From contig JAQUSS010000007.1 in assembly GCA_028710135.1 (NCBI GenBank), positions 1 to 43,453 on the forward strand: a stretch of 43,453 nucleotides of DNA, given 5' to 3'. The DNA comes from Gemmiger sp. (GTDB lineage: Bacteria; Bacillota; Clostridia; Oscillospirales; Ruminococcaceae). Below the pieces are notes generated by a model. That model ran no database searches and was not told where the DNA came from. It saw nothing but the letters and a program-made list of their open reading frames with translations. The position numbers were made by a program, and so were the translations under genes. The stretch's first letter is position 1; every line of letters starts with the position of its first letter. Shown piece after piece: positions 7,926 to 16,143 of the stretch.

Positions 7926-9113
7926 TTATTGCCATCCACTTTCCATGCTTTGGATTGCGGCGCTGGCAAGGGCCGTCACAAATTCATCCGGCGCGGCGGC
8001 GGCCATGGCGGCCTCGCCCACCAGCGCCCCCTCGCCCTTCAGCAGCGCGGGGAACTTATCGGCAGGGTCCTTCTCAAAGCTGCCCAGCACCGTAAGCCCC
8101 AGCATACGCGGGGTGTAGGGTATGGCCGGGTCAACGTGCAGGTACTCGGCGGCCATCTCCAGCGGGGCCAGGGCCCCGGCGGTGGGGGCGGTGGGGTCTT
8201 TTTCAAACACCGGCGGGTAGCCGTGCAGCCGCCGGGCCGCACCCTCGGCCAGGGCCAGGGCGGGCACCCGCGCCTTCACCTCGCCCAGCAGGCGGGTATA
8301 GCTTGTGGCAAAGGCCGCCAAAAAGCCATCCTGCGCGGGCAGTATGCCGTAGGCCGTGCCGCCCATCCGCCCAAACAGCCGCATGGTATCTAAGTAGCCA
8401 ATGCCCATGTTCCGCTCGGCACGGGTGCCGTCGAACTCAAACAGCGGGCCAAGGTCCCAGTGGCTGCGCAAAATTTTGGTGGGCAGGCCGGTGGTGTTGG
8501 GGCGGGTGTAGCCCACGCCCCCCACATCCACGCCCAGCAGCTCGGTAGCGCCCATGGTTTTGGCAAGGTCCAGCGGCATATTGTCCCGCCAGCCGCCATC
8601 AATATATTTTACGCCGTCAATCTCCCGCGGGCGCAGCGCCGGGAAGCAGGCGCTGGATGCCAGCATATATTCCTTCAGGCGGCCTTGGGGTATTTCCTCC
8701 AGCGTTTTGTGGATGCTGCGCATACTATTCATCTCGGTCAGCACCAGGCCATAGCGCACGTTGCCTGCCCGCAATGCGTCCTCATCCAGGTAACGGTCAA
8801 TCGTTTCGCCCAGGGGTTCCAGGTCAAGCCCGCCGTTTTTCAGCAGTTCCAGCAAAAATTCTTGCAATTCGGCGCTGCTTTTATCGGGGGGCAGCTCCAA
8901 CACGCCGTGGGCATCCAGTGTTTTCCACAGCGTGGCGGCCTCCTCGGCCTTGCCCATGGCCAGCAGCGCCGCGTTCAAGCAGCCCACGCTGGCCCCCGTG
9001 ATGATATCCGGTGCCCAGCCCAGCTCCTGCAAGGCCTGGTAGACCCCCACCTGATAGCTGCCCTTTGCGCCGCCGCCCGCAAACACCAGCCCACGCTTAC
9101 CGTTTTCTGCCAT
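7926..9113 (-). CDS. Patatin-like phospholipase
   Basis: Serine acyl hydrolase (patatin/RssA-type) expected to cleave lipid acyl esters at or near the membrane. Seen in the 395-residue product: oxyanion-hole loop GGGAKGSYQVGV (13-24), nucleophile elbow GASVG with Ser42, and catalytic Asp172 in YIDGGWRDNMP, which completes the Ser-Asp dyad. The rest (about 190-395) is a family-variable C-terminal domain. No signal peptide is visible. The ATG at 9113 has a G-rich site (GAGGGGGG) upstream; the longer frame to 9200 lacks similarity. It is probably the first gene of a two-gene unit with the enzyme I-like gene, read from an extended -10 promoter that carries an inverted repeat. The substrate is unknown. 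Confidence 0.9.
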   Translation of the reverse strand: MAENGKRGLVFAGGGAKGSYQVGVYQALQELGWAPDIITGASVGCLNAALLAMGKAEEAATLWKTLDAHGVLELPPDKSSAELQEFLLELLKNGGLDLEPLGETIDRYLDEDALRAGNVRYGLVLTEMNSMRSIHKTLEEIPQGRLKEYMLASSACFPALRPREIDGVKYIDGGWRDNMPLDLAKTMGATELLGVDVGGVGYTRPNTTGLPTKILRSHWDLGPLFEFDGTRAERNMGIGYLDTMRLFGRMGGTAYGILPAQDGFLAAFATSYTRLLGEVKARVPALALAEGAARRLHGYPPVFEKDPTAPTAGALAPLEMAAEYLHVDPAIPYTPRMLGLTVLGSFEKDPADKFPALLKGEGALVGEAAMAAAAPDEFVTALASAAIQSMESGWQ

Positions 9114-9230
9114 GATGCCGCCCCCCTCAAAAATATGGTTCTTCTGTTCTATTCGTTGCCCATCTCGTTGCCCATCCAAAGCCGGTTGCCGGGCTGGCAT
9201 AGCCAGAACGGCGAGGCGCCGGGCATAAAT

Positions 9231-9260
9231 CTATAATACTTGCTCACGCAAGTATTATAG
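9231..9260. promoter_or_regulatory. Perfect inverted repeat overlapping the patatin promoter
   Basis: A 12-bp perfect inverted repeat (CTATAATACTTG, 6-base spacer, CAAGTATTATAG) places a TATAAT at 9254-9259 on the minus strand. It is preceded by TGC (extended -10), with TTGGAG 18 bases upstream. It could be a repressor operator or simply a hairpin at the 5' end of the patatin mRNA. Inferred from the sequence only. Confidence 0.55.
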
Positions 9261-9332
9261 CATTCTTTTATCCAAAACTCCAACGCTTTTCTGTCGAATA
9301 CAGGTATGTTTTTGCGCCATAAAAATGAACAC

Positions 9333-9361
9333 TTGCACCAAAGCGCCGGGGCGTGTACAAT
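9333..9361 (+). promoter_or_regulatory. Candidate promoter of the nucleotidyltransferase gene
   Basis: TTGCAC (9333-9338), 17 bases, then TACAAT (9356-9361), about 48 bases before the start codon. The bases around the -10 (GCGTGTACAATA) are the same as around the scfA -10 box. Confidence 0.55.
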
Positions 9362-9409
9362 AAACAGGTAAAAATTTGCAGTTATTGTAATAAAAAGGAG
9401 CGCTAGCAT

Positions 9410-10336
9410 ATGCAAAAACTTCCCATCCTTGTGGTGATGGCGGCCGGTATGGGCAGCCGATACGGTGGCCTGAAGCAAATTGACCCGGTAGGCCCCGCCG
9501 GGGAGGCCATTTTGGATTATAGCCTGTACGATGCCCGCCGTGCCGGGTTTAAAACGGTAGTTTTCATCATCAAGCATGAAATTGAGGAAGCCTTCAAGGC
9601 CAGCGTGGGGGTGCGGGCGGCGCGGGCCGGCTTTGAAGTTCGCTACGCCTACCAGCAGCTTGAAAACCTGCCCGATGGGTTTTCGGTTCCGGCGGGGCGG
9701 GCCAAGCCCTGGGGCACCGCCCACGCAATTTTGGCTGCCGAGAAGGAGATTGATGCCCCCTTTGCGGTCATCAATGCCGACGATTACTACGGCCCCGCTT
9801 GCTTCCGCTTGATTTTTGACTACTTAACCACCCATGCGGATGGTGCGCGGTATGCGTGGTCGATGGTGGGCTTTTTGCTAAAAAATACCGTGAGCGAGAA
9901 CGGCGCGGTTTCCCGCGGGGTCTGTGTGACCGATGCCGACAGCAACCTGGTATCGGTTACCGAGCGCACCCGCATTGAGCAGGCCGGGGGCAGCATCCGC
10001 TACACCGAGGATGACGGTGCCACCTGGCACGACCTGCCGCCCGAAACCCTGGTATCCATGAACCTTTGGGGCTTTACCCCCGCCTTTGTGGCCGAGGCCA
10101 AGGCCGGTTTTGCCGCATTTTTGGCAAAAAACCTGCCCACCAACCCCCTAAAGGCCGAATACTACCTGCCCAGCGTGGTATCGGCCCAATTGGCGGCGGG
10201 CCGCGCCAATGTGCACCTGCTGGCAAGCCCCGATAAATGGTATGGCATCACCTACCGGGAGGATAAACCCGGCCTGGTGGCCGCCCTGCAAACGATGGCC
10301 GCCGAGGGCCTTTACCCCACCGACCGCCTATTTTAA
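9410..10336 (+). CDS. NDP-sugar-type nucleotidyltransferase
   Basis: Member of the nucleotidyl transferase (Rossmann, GT-A-like) superfamily that couples NTP to sugar phosphates or phosphocholine-like acceptors. The N-terminal nucleotide-binding signature reads AAGMGSRYGGLKQIDPVG (11-28). NADDYYG near residue 120 supplies the metal-binding Asp residues, and WGTAHAI precedes it. At 308 residues it is a single-domain enzyme without a left-handed beta-helix tail. ATG 9410 has AAGGAG nine bases upstream. It is monocistronic, with its own promoter and a strong bidirectional terminator. Close relatives are annotated only as nucleotidyltransferase, so the sugar and the base are unknown. Confidence 0.85.
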   Translation: MQKLPILVVMAAGMGSRYGGLKQIDPVGPAGEAILDYSLYDARRAGFKTVVFIIKHEIEEAFKASVGVRAARAGFEVRYAYQQLENLPDGFSVPAGRAKPWGTAHAILAAEKEIDAPFAVINADDYYGPACFRLIFDYLTTHADGARYAWSMVGFLLKNTVSENGAVSRGVCVTDADSNLVSVTERTRIEQAGGSIRYTEDDGATWHDLPPETLVSMNLWGFTPAFVAEAKAGFAAFLAKNLPTNPLKAEYYLPSVVSAQLAAGRANVHLLASPDKWYGITYREDKPGLVAALQTMAAEGLYPTDRLF

Positions 10337-10382
10337 AATTTAAAAATTCCAGAATTTTAGAATTTTAGAAATTTGGGAGTTG

Positions 10383-10437
10383 CCAAAAAGCCAGGCTCCC
10401 TGCCACCGTTTTGGTGGGCAGGAGGCCTGGCTTTTTG
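10383..10437. terminator. Bidirectional intrinsic terminator
   Basis: A long hairpin with arms AAAAAGCCAGGC...CTGCCACC and GGTGGGCAG...GCCTGGCTTTTT (bulged near the middle) lies between two convergent genes. The flanking A-run and T-run suit termination on both strands. The AT-rich spacer before it (10336-10376) holds three tandem copies of AGAATTTT-like units. Confidence 0.88.
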
Positions 10438-10542
10438 TTGGCATAAACTACCGCGCCAACGCACAGCTTTTAAAATTTTCCGCCATTTTCAGAGCTGTGC
10501 GTTCGCCAAAATTCACTAAATTCAAAGCGGTTTTACGGTTTT

Positions 10543-11991
10543 CTATTCCGCCTGCCCGCCCGCACCGCCATCGGGGGGTGCCCATGTAAACATACGTTCC
10601 AGCGCACTTCGCAGCTTTTCGCCCACCCCGTTTGCCAAATCGTTTAGTTTTTCCAGCCGCTCTTCTATCGTGGCCGTTTCCGGGGTGGCATCCTCCGGGG
10701 TGGCGCTCTCAGCGGTAGCATCCTCTGGGGTAGAACTCCCCGCGGTAGCACTTTCGGGCGTAGCAGGCACCGGCACGGCGCTTTCTGGGGTGGCACTCTC
10801 GGGCGTAGCACTTTCAGGCGTGGCAGGCACCGGCGCGGCACTTTCGGGGGTTGCACTCTCCGGCGTGGCATCCTCCGGCGTGGCGCTCTCGGGGGTGGCT
10901 TCACTCCAAAGCAGCGGCTCGGCCTGTTCCTCCTGCAACCCCTCGGCAGGTATTTCGGGGGCGGCTTCGGGCGCAGCTTCCGGGGTGGCCGCTTCGGGCG
11001 CAGCCTCCGGCGTGGCCGCTTCGGGCGTGGCGCTCTCGGGCGTGGCCGCTTCCGGCGTGGCGCTCTCGGGCGTGGCGGGGGCTGTCACCGTCAGGCGGCA
11101 GGCGGCGGTTTTATCCCCTGCCGTGGCGGTAATGTCCACCGCCCCGGCGGCCAGGGCCGTCACATAGCCATCCTGCGTCACCGTGGCAACGGCAGGGTCG
11201 CTGCTCTGCCATTGCAGGGCGGGGGTGTTTTCCCCCATCGGCTGCGGCTGCACGGCTGCCGCCAGCACCATCCGCTCCCCCTGTTCAAGGGCAAGCGCGG
11301 CGCGGCTCAACACAACACTTTGCACGGCATCCCCCACAGAAACGGCGCAGGTCGCCGTGAGGGAGGTGCCCTCCACGCTGGCAACCACCGCAGTTTCGCC
11401 GGTGGCAACGCCCCGCACCACGCCCGAAGGATCCACCACGGCAATGGTTTCATCCAGCGAGGTATAGCGCACGGCCCCGCCCGCCTCGGTGCCGTAACCG
11501 GCATAGCCAATTTGGGTATTCAGCGGCTGGGCCTGCCCCACCGGCAGGGCCAGCGTTTGGTCAATCGATAGGCTATCGGGCAAAGCGACCACCGTAACGG
11601 CAACCTCGTAGGTGGCATCCAGCGCATCGCACCGCACCCGCACCACGGCCATGCCGGGGGCCTTGGCGGTAAGTAAGCCACTCTCGTCCACCCGCACCAC
11701 GCCGGGGGCGCTGCTTGTAAAATCGAGCGAGAAGTTTTCGCTCCCCTCCAGCGCCGCCAGGGCGGCGGTTACGGTGGCGGCATCCGGCTCCTGCCCCTGG
11801 TAGCGGGCGGCCTGCAACAGCGGGTAGGTTTGGCCGGGGGCTAGGTCAATGTTGCTGGGCAGGCTAAAATCTGCCGCGCTGCACCCGCACAGCCCCATCA
11901 CCAGGGCCGCCAGCAGGCCCAGCAGCCCCAGCTTCCACATTTTGCTGTTTTTAAAAATTCCGGCTTCACCATGTTTATAACCATGCTTCAT
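10543..11991 (-). CDS. Surface lipoprotein with bacterial Ig-like (Big2) domains and ATPES repeats
   Basis: Predicted lipoprotein of 482 residues. A basic N-region and hydrophobic segment (about 18-34) lead to a lipobox ending LCGC (Cys37). Three Ig-like Big2-type units follow, seen from repeated patterns such as VDESGLLTAKAPG, VDPSGVVRGVATG and VTQDGYVTALAAG, each ending in a beta-strand like CRLTV. Then comes a roughly 135-residue low-complexity region of ATPES/ATPEA/ATPED pentapeptides, broken by a short insert (LLWSEA), and a charged helical C-terminus. The start ATG 11991 has GGAGGG 8 bases upstream; a longer frame to 12048 is rejected. It probably sits on the outer face of the membrane, with the repeats as a wall-spanning stalk. 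Function is unknown; adhesion or wall binding is a guess. Confidence 0.82.
   Translation of the reverse strand: MKHGYKHGEAGIFKNSKMWKLGLLGLLAALVMGLCGCSAADFSLPSNIDLAPGQTYPLLQAARYQGQEPDAATVTAALAALEGSENFSLDFTSSAPGVVRVDESGLLTAKAPGMAVVRVRCDALDATYEVAVTVVALPDSLSIDQTLALPVGQAQPLNTQIGYAGYGTEAGGAVRYTSLDETIAVVDPSGVVRGVATGETAVVASVEGTSLTATCAVSVGDAVQSVVLSRAALALEQGERMVLAAAVQPQPMGENTPALQWQSSDPAVATVTQDGYVTALAAGAVDITATAGDKTAACRLTVTAPATPESATPEAATPESATPEAATPEAAPEAATPEAAPEAAPEIPAEGLQEEQAEPLLWSEATPESATPEDATPESATPESAAPVPATPESATPESATPESAVPVPATPESATAGSSTPEDATAESATPEDATPETATIEERLEKLNDLANGVGEKLRSALERMFTWAPPDGGAGGQAE
10674..11076 (-). repeat. Tandem 15-bp coding repeats (ATPES/ATPEA/ATPED)
   Basis: Two blocks of imperfect 15-base tandem units lie in the lipoprotein gene, separated by non-repetitive sequence at about 10894-10955. 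Units encode ATPE plus S, A, D or T, with degenerate copies (APEA, AVPVP, ATAGS). Such repeats tend to change copy number by slippage. Confidence 0.9.
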
Positions 11992-12272
11992 TTGAACGGC
12001 CCTCCGCTTTACCACTACGCTTTCACGTTTTTTATCGTCTTCCACCATCCTGCCCCGGCAATTGGGTACAGATATTTATACTATACCGCCCCGCCGGGCA
12101 ATTTGCAAGCCAAAACCTGCGGTATTTCGCCTTTTCCGGCGGGTTTTGCCCTCATTTCCCTCGCAAATCCTGCGGCAGCGCCGCGCAATTTCCGCCCGGC
12201 GGCCCGGCGTTTGCCCCGCACCGGAATTGTGCGGTATTGCCCCAAACATTCACACAAATATTGCCGCTTTTG

Positions 12273-12281
12273 TGGTATACT
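12273..12281 (+). promoter_or_regulatory. Candidate extended -10 promoter for RNase Z gene
   Basis: TGG followed directly by TATACT (12276-12281) forms an extended -10 about 58 bases before the start codon; no clear -35 is seen. The divergent 350-base spacer with the lipoprotein gene shows nothing else that can be named. Confidence 0.4.
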
Positions 12282-12339
12282 GTATTTGTATATACCAATA
12301 CGCAAAATCTACGCAAAAACAACACCAAGGGGGCACAAC

Positions 12340-13248
12340 ATGGTCGATATCACCCTTTTGGGCTGCGGCGGCACCCAGCCGCTGCCCGACCGTGCGCTGG
12401 CAAGCCTGTGCATTACCACGGGCGGCACCACCACCCTGATTGATTGTGGCGAGGGTACCCAGGCCGCCGCCCGCCGGTGGGGCATCAGCATTTTTAAAAT
12501 TGATGCCGTGCTGCTCACCCATTTCCATGGCGACCATATCTTTGGCATACCCGGGCTGTGGCAAACCATGGCCGGGCTGAGCCGCACCGCGCCACTGCTG
12601 ATGGCGGGCCCGCCGGGGCTGGATGCCTTGCTGCAAACCTTTTACCGGGTGGCCGGCCCCCTGCCCTTTGCCATACGTACGGTGGAGCTGGCAGGCTGCC
12701 GGGGCAGCTTTGCGGTGCCCGGGGGGCTGATAACGGCCTTCCCCGCCAAGCACCGGGTACCCTGCTGCGGCTACCGCTATACCCTGCCCCGCGCCGGCCG
12801 GTTTGACCCTGCCCGCGCCCGCGCCGCCCAAATTCCCCTGCCCTACTGGGGCATTTTGCAAAAAGGGGAATGTGTTGGCGGCTTTGCCCCGGCCGATGTG
12901 CTGGGCCCGCCCCGCCGGGGGATCCAGGTGGTATACGCCACCGATACCCGCCCCTGCGCCGCCGTGGCCAACGCCGCCGCGGATGCCGATTTGCTGTGTA
13001 TGGATGCAACCTATGCCGGTGAGGAGGACGCAGCCAAGGCCAAGCTGTATGGCCACGCCACCTGCCGCCAGGCCGGGCAAACCGCCGCCAAGGCGGGTGT
13101 GCGGCGGCTGTGGCTGACCCACTATAGCGCCGCCGTGGTGGATACCGCCCCCGGCCTTGCCGCCGCGCAGGCGGTGTTCCCCACCGCCGAGGCCGGGTTT
13201 GACGGTAAGCGCGTATCCCTGAATTTTGACGAGGAAACGCCAAAATAA
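12340..13248 (+). CDS. rnz: Ribonuclease Z
   Basis: Zinc-dependent beta-lactamase-fold endonuclease that trims tRNA 3' ends. The 302-residue product opens with LLGCGGTQPLPDR and has the metal motif HFHGDH (His61, His63, Asp65, His66). Further ligand candidates are KHRVPCCGYR, YATDTRPC (Asp) and LTHYS near the C-terminus, all at family-typical spacing and length. The start at 12340 is fixed by AAGGGGG (12327-12333). The same frame is open to 11971, but that part is unrelated upstream sequence. The gene leads a plus-strand run with a cupin and a NusG II protein 21 bases further on. The non-CCA-adding class of tRNA substrates is assumed. Confidence 0.9.
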   Translation: MVDITLLGCGGTQPLPDRALASLCITTGGTTTLIDCGEGTQAAARRWGISIFKIDAVLLTHFHGDHIFGIPGLWQTMAGLSRTAPLLMAGPPGLDALLQTFYRVAGPLPFAIRTVELAGCRGSFAVPGGLITAFPAKHRVPCCGYRYTLPRAGRFDPARARAAQIPLPYWGILQKGECVGGFAPADVLGPPRRGIQVVYATDTRPCAAVANAAADADLLCMDATYAGEEDAAKAKLYGHATCRQAGQTAAKAGVRRLWLTHYSAAVVDTAPGLAAAQAVFPTAEAGFDGKRVSLNFDEETPK

Positions 13249-13269
13249 TAACATAAGGATGTGTTTTTG

Positions 13270-13629
13270 ATGGTACACAAGCACGATGAACTCTCCCCCA
13301 GTATCGTTCACAATATGCGGGGCGGCACCGGCGATGTTGCCCTTACCCGCCTGTTCCAGCCCGAGGAGTATGAAAGCCCCCTCCCGATGGTTGCGCGGCT
13401 GCGGCTGCCGCCGGGGGCAAGCATCGGCTACCACCAGCACGAGGGCGAGGAAGAAATCATCACCGTCATTTCGGGCGTGGCCGATTATAGCGATGATGGC
13501 GGCACCATCACCCTGCACGCCGGGGATTGCTGCCTTTGCAAAAGCGGGCACAGCCACAGCATCTGCAACGCCATTGAAACGGACGATTTGCAGCTGTTTG
13601 CCGTGGTTGCGGCGGTGGCCGGCAAGTGA
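13270..13629 (+). CDS. Small cupin-domain protein
   Basis: A 119-residue single-cupin protein. Cupin motif 1 shows as GYHQHEGEEEIITVISG (metal-ligand candidates His55, His57, Glu61), and motif 2 as AGDCCLCKSGHSHSI (His94/His96). Such small metal-binding barrels act as sugar isomerases, dioxygenases or ligand sensors; the sequence does not tell which. ATG 13270 has AAGGA nine bases upstream; an in-frame GTG at 13261 is too close to that site. The stop overlaps the GTG start of the next gene (GTGA, 13626-13629), so the two are probably translated together. Function is unknown. Confidence 0.82.
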   Translation: MVHKHDELSPSIVHNMRGGTGDVALTRLFQPEEYESPLPMVARLRLPPGASIGYHQHEGEEEIITVISGVADYSDDGGTITLHAGDCCLCKSGHSHSICNAIETDDLQLFAVVAAVAGK

Positions 13630-14012
13630 AAACGCCGCCACGCCGCTCCGTTTTCCTCACCGGGCAGGCCGGGCGGCGGGCCGGGATGCTGTTTACCCTG
13701 GCCGTGCTGGCGGTGGCCGGGGGGCTATTTTGGCTGGCGGGGCGGGGCAAAGCGCCCGGTGGGGTGGCCGTAATCCGCTATGGGCAGCCCGCCCAAACGC
13801 TTCGCGTCCCCCTCAACCAGGAGGAGCGCTACACCCTAACCTCCAACGGCTACACCATCCACCTGGAGGTAAAGGCAGGGGCCATCGCCTTTGTGGATAG
13901 CCCCTGCCCCGACCATACCTGCGAAACCTTTGGCTGGCTGCACGCCACCGGCGATTGGGCCGCCTGCCTGCCCGCCCGCGCCACCGTTACCATTGAGGAG
14001 GGCGCGCCCTAA
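13626..14012 (+). CDS. Membrane-anchored NusG domain II protein
   Basis: 128 residues with one N-terminal transmembrane segment (about 20-38) and an extracytoplasmic NusG domain II (DUF1312-like). The family pattern is clear: AFVDSPCPDHTCETFGW with Cys94 and Cys99, then ACLPARATVTI with Cys114. In this family the paired Cys residues are conserved, and the genes often neighbour redox or FMN-linked membrane systems, but no biochemical role is settled. It starts with GTG overlapping the cupin stop. It is followed 62 bases later by a GNAT gene on the same strand. Orientation with the domain outside is predicted from positive charges before the membrane segment. Confidence 0.8.
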   Translation: MKTPPRRSVFLTGQAGRRAGMLFTLAVLAVAGGLFWLAGRGKAPGGVAVIRYGQPAQTLRVPLNQEERYTLTSNGYTIHLEVKAGAIAFVDSPCPDHTCETFGWLHATGDWAACLPARATVTIEEGAP

Positions 14013-14074
14013 TTTCTAATTTGCCACCCTACACGGCCTATACGGCCACACGCCCTTCCACAGAAAGGACACCG

Positions 14075-14572
14075 ATGAACGCAACCTACAAGCAAGTTAC
14101 CAAAGCCCGCTATATCGCCCAGGTATCGGCCCTGGCCGAAGAAATTTTTGTTGCCCACTACCGCAAGCTGACCCCCAAGGTGGCCGCCGCCCTGGCCGCG
14201 CGCTACCAAAGCGTGGATTTGACCGATGAGGAGATTCACGCCGGGGTCAACTATTTTTTGGTTTACCTTGGCAGCGAAGCCGTGGGCTATTTTGCCCTGG
14301 ACCTTTCGCCGGCCGGCGCCCTGCAAATCACCCGGCTGTTTTTAAAAGAAAATGTTCGTGGCCGGGGCATTGGCCGGGATATTTTGGCCGCTGCCCACAA
14401 ATTGGCCGAGGGCGATAACCGCAGCCGCCTGTTTTTGCAGCTTTGGGCCAAGGATTTAAAGGCCGTGGCCTTCTGCAAAAAACGTGGCTTCCGCCTTGCC
14501 GAAACGGTGCCGATGGAGGTTTTGCCCGGCACCACGCTGGATATTTCCACCTGGGAAAAGCTTTGGCGCTGA
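14075..14572 (+). CDS. GNAT family N-acetyltransferase
   Basis: 165-residue acetyl-CoA-dependent transferase. The acetyl-CoA pyrophosphate loop reads VRGRGIGRDIL (about 94-104). It is preceded by the beta-strand LQITRLFLKE and followed by LWAKDLKAVAFCKKRGFRLAET, the usual C-terminal GNAT strand-helix with a Tyr/Phe near the end. ATG 14075 has AGAAAGGA upstream. The acceptor is unknown; the position 75 bases before a basic amino acid decarboxylase would fit a polyamine or amino acid acetyltransferase, but that is inference from context only. Confidence 0.88.
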   Translation: MNATYKQVTKARYIAQVSALAEEIFVAHYRKLTPKVAAALAARYQSVDLTDEEIHAGVNYFLVYLGSEAVGYFALDLSPAGALQITRLFLKENVRGRGIGRDILAAAHKLAEGDNRSRLFLQLWAKDLKAVAFCKKRGFRLAETVPMEVLPGTTLDISTWEKLWR

Positions 14573-14647
14573 TTGGCCCGCCGGTGCGCGCCCCACGGCC
14601 CGCACTGCCCAACATTTGCCTTTCCCGTTTTTTCAAGGAGAACACCC

Positions 14648-16081
14648 ATGAACAATGAACATCTTTTGCAAACCCTGCTTGAACATTACACCGCGCAAAA
14701 GCTGTACCCCATGCATATGCCGGGCCACAAACGCCGCCTGGCCCCCGCGCCCGGCCTGCCCTACCGGTGGGATGTAACCGAGCTGCCCGGCACCGATAAC
14801 CTGCACGATGCCCACGATATTTTGGAGCAGGCCATGCAGCGCACCGCCAACCTTTGGGGCGCGCGGCGCAGCTGGTACCTTGTAAACGGCAGCACCTGCG
14901 GCATTTTGGCCGGGGTTCGGGCCTTGGCCCCCCTGGGCAGCGAGGTAATTGCGGCCCGCAACTGCCACAAATCGGTTTACCACGCCATTGAGCTGGGTGC
15001 GCTTACGGCCCATTGGGTCACCCCGCCCATCGATAGCAGCTTTGGCGTTTACGGCAGTGTGCCCCCGCAGGATATTGCCGCCGCGCTGGAAGCCCACCCG
15101 GCGGCCCGCTGCGTAATTTTAACCAGCCCCACCTACGAGGGGGTCATCAGCGATATTGCGATGATTGCCCGCATCTGCCACGACCATAACGTGCCCCTGC
15201 TGGTGGATGAAGCCCACGGTGCCCACCTGGGCCTGTACCCCGGGTGGGAGGGTGGCGCGCTGGCGGGCGGGGCCGATGTGGTGGTGCACAGCCCCCACAA
15301 AACCCTGCCCAGCATGACCCAAACCGCCCTTTTGCACTGGAATGGCGATTTGGCCGACCCTGACGAGCTGGCCCGCCAGCTGGAGGTGTTTGAAACCAGC
15401 TCCCCCTCCTACCCGCTGCTGGCCTCCCTGGATGGCTGCACCGGGCTGCTGCAGGGCCGTGGGCGGGAGCTGTTTGCCGCCTGGGCCGAATGGCTGAACC
15501 GCTTTGACCGCCGCGCTTTTGATTTGCGCCACCTGCGGGTGCTTTGCTATGGCGGCGATAACTGCCACAACCACCCCAAATTTTACCGGCACGACCGTAG
15601 CAAGCTGCTAATCAGCACCCGCCAAACCGATTGGACGGCCCCCCAGCTTGCCACCGCCCTGCGGGAGCAGTGCAAGTTTGAAACCGAAATGACCTGTGGG
15701 GAAAATGTTCTTGCCATGTCCAGCCCCTGCGATGGCGCGGCGCTTGACCATTTTGCCTCGGCCCTGCTGGCGCTTGACCGCACGGTGGGCATCCGCCCGG
15801 CGGCCGATATTGTACCCCTGCCCCAGCCCGGCCCGGCCCGCTGCACCATTGCCGAGGCCCTGCACCAGCGCGATAAATTTAAGGTGGTGCCCCTGAACGA
15901 GGCCGCGGGCTGCGTTGCCGCCGAGTATGTGTGGGCCTACCCACCCGGCGTGCCGCTGGTTGCCCCGGGCGAGCAGATACCCTTAGCATTTACCCGCGCC
16001 TGCACTGACCTTGGCTATATTGGCACCACCCTGCACCACACCGGCACCAAAACCCCCAATACCATGCGGGTACTGGGTTGA
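14648..16081 (+). CDS. Orn/Lys/Arg-type PLP-dependent decarboxylase
   Basis: Fold-type I PLP enzyme of the SpeA/CadA/YaaO group that decarboxylates arginine, lysine or ornithine to a di- or polyamine. Seen in 477 residues: MHMPGHKRR (22-30), GTDNLHDA, NGSTCGILAG (80-89), DEAHGAH (187-193) and the Schiff-base lysine Lys218 in SPHKTLPSMTQ. The C-terminal domain carries an 'RACTDLGYIGTTLHH' region. The short length, without the N-terminal wing domain, matches Gram-positive SpeA/YaaO rather than the enterobacterial CadA. AAGGAG lies 8 bases before ATG 14648. The stop codon overlaps the -35 box of the scfA promoter. The substrate cannot be chosen from sequence by eye. Confidence 0.92.
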   Translation: MNNEHLLQTLLEHYTAQKLYPMHMPGHKRRLAPAPGLPYRWDVTELPGTDNLHDAHDILEQAMQRTANLWGARRSWYLVNGSTCGILAGVRALAPLGSEVIAARNCHKSVYHAIELGALTAHWVTPPIDSSFGVYGSVPPQDIAAALEAHPAARCVILTSPTYEGVISDIAMIARICHDHNVPLLVDEAHGAHLGLYPGWEGGALAGGADVVVHSPHKTLPSMTQTALLHWNGDLADPDELARQLEVFETSSPSYPLLASLDGCTGLLQGRGRELFAAWAEWLNRFDRRAFDLRHLRVLCYGGDNCHNHPKFYRHDRSKLLISTRQTDWTAPQLATALREQCKFETEMTCGENVLAMSSPCDGAALDHFASALLALDRTVGIRPAADIVPLPQPGPARCTIAEALHQRDKFKVVPLNEAAGCVAAEYVWAYPPGVPLVAPGEQIPLAFTRACTDLGYIGTTLHHTGTKTPNTMRVLG

Positions 16082-16107
16082 CAAACCCCCGCCCCAGCGT
16101 GTACAAT
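16078..16107 (+). promoter_or_regulatory. Strong candidate promoter of the scfA operon
   Basis: A perfect TTGACA (16078-16083), 18 bases, then TACAAT (16102-16107), giving a leader of about 30 bases. The -35 box overlaps the decarboxylase stop codon. It is the best -35 match noticed on the plus strand of this window. Confidence 0.8.
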
Positions 16108-16143
16108 ATAAGTACTTTTTAATGATGAAGGAGTGACTGTCCT

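Noticed and set aside
10674-11076. Repeat block considered as a CRISPR array
   Set aside because: Units are contiguous 15-base coding repeats without spacers and lie in frame in a lipoprotein gene.
11971-12339. Upstream extension of the RNase Z frame
   Set aside because: The extension overlaps the lipoprotein start, has no RNase Z similarity, and ATG 12340 has a good binding site.
12250-13641. Minus-strand open frame of 463 codons opposite RNase Z and the cupin
   Set aside because: Low-complexity Gly/Ala/His/Gln-rich product with no motif; RNase Z and cupin motifs on the plus strand are clear.
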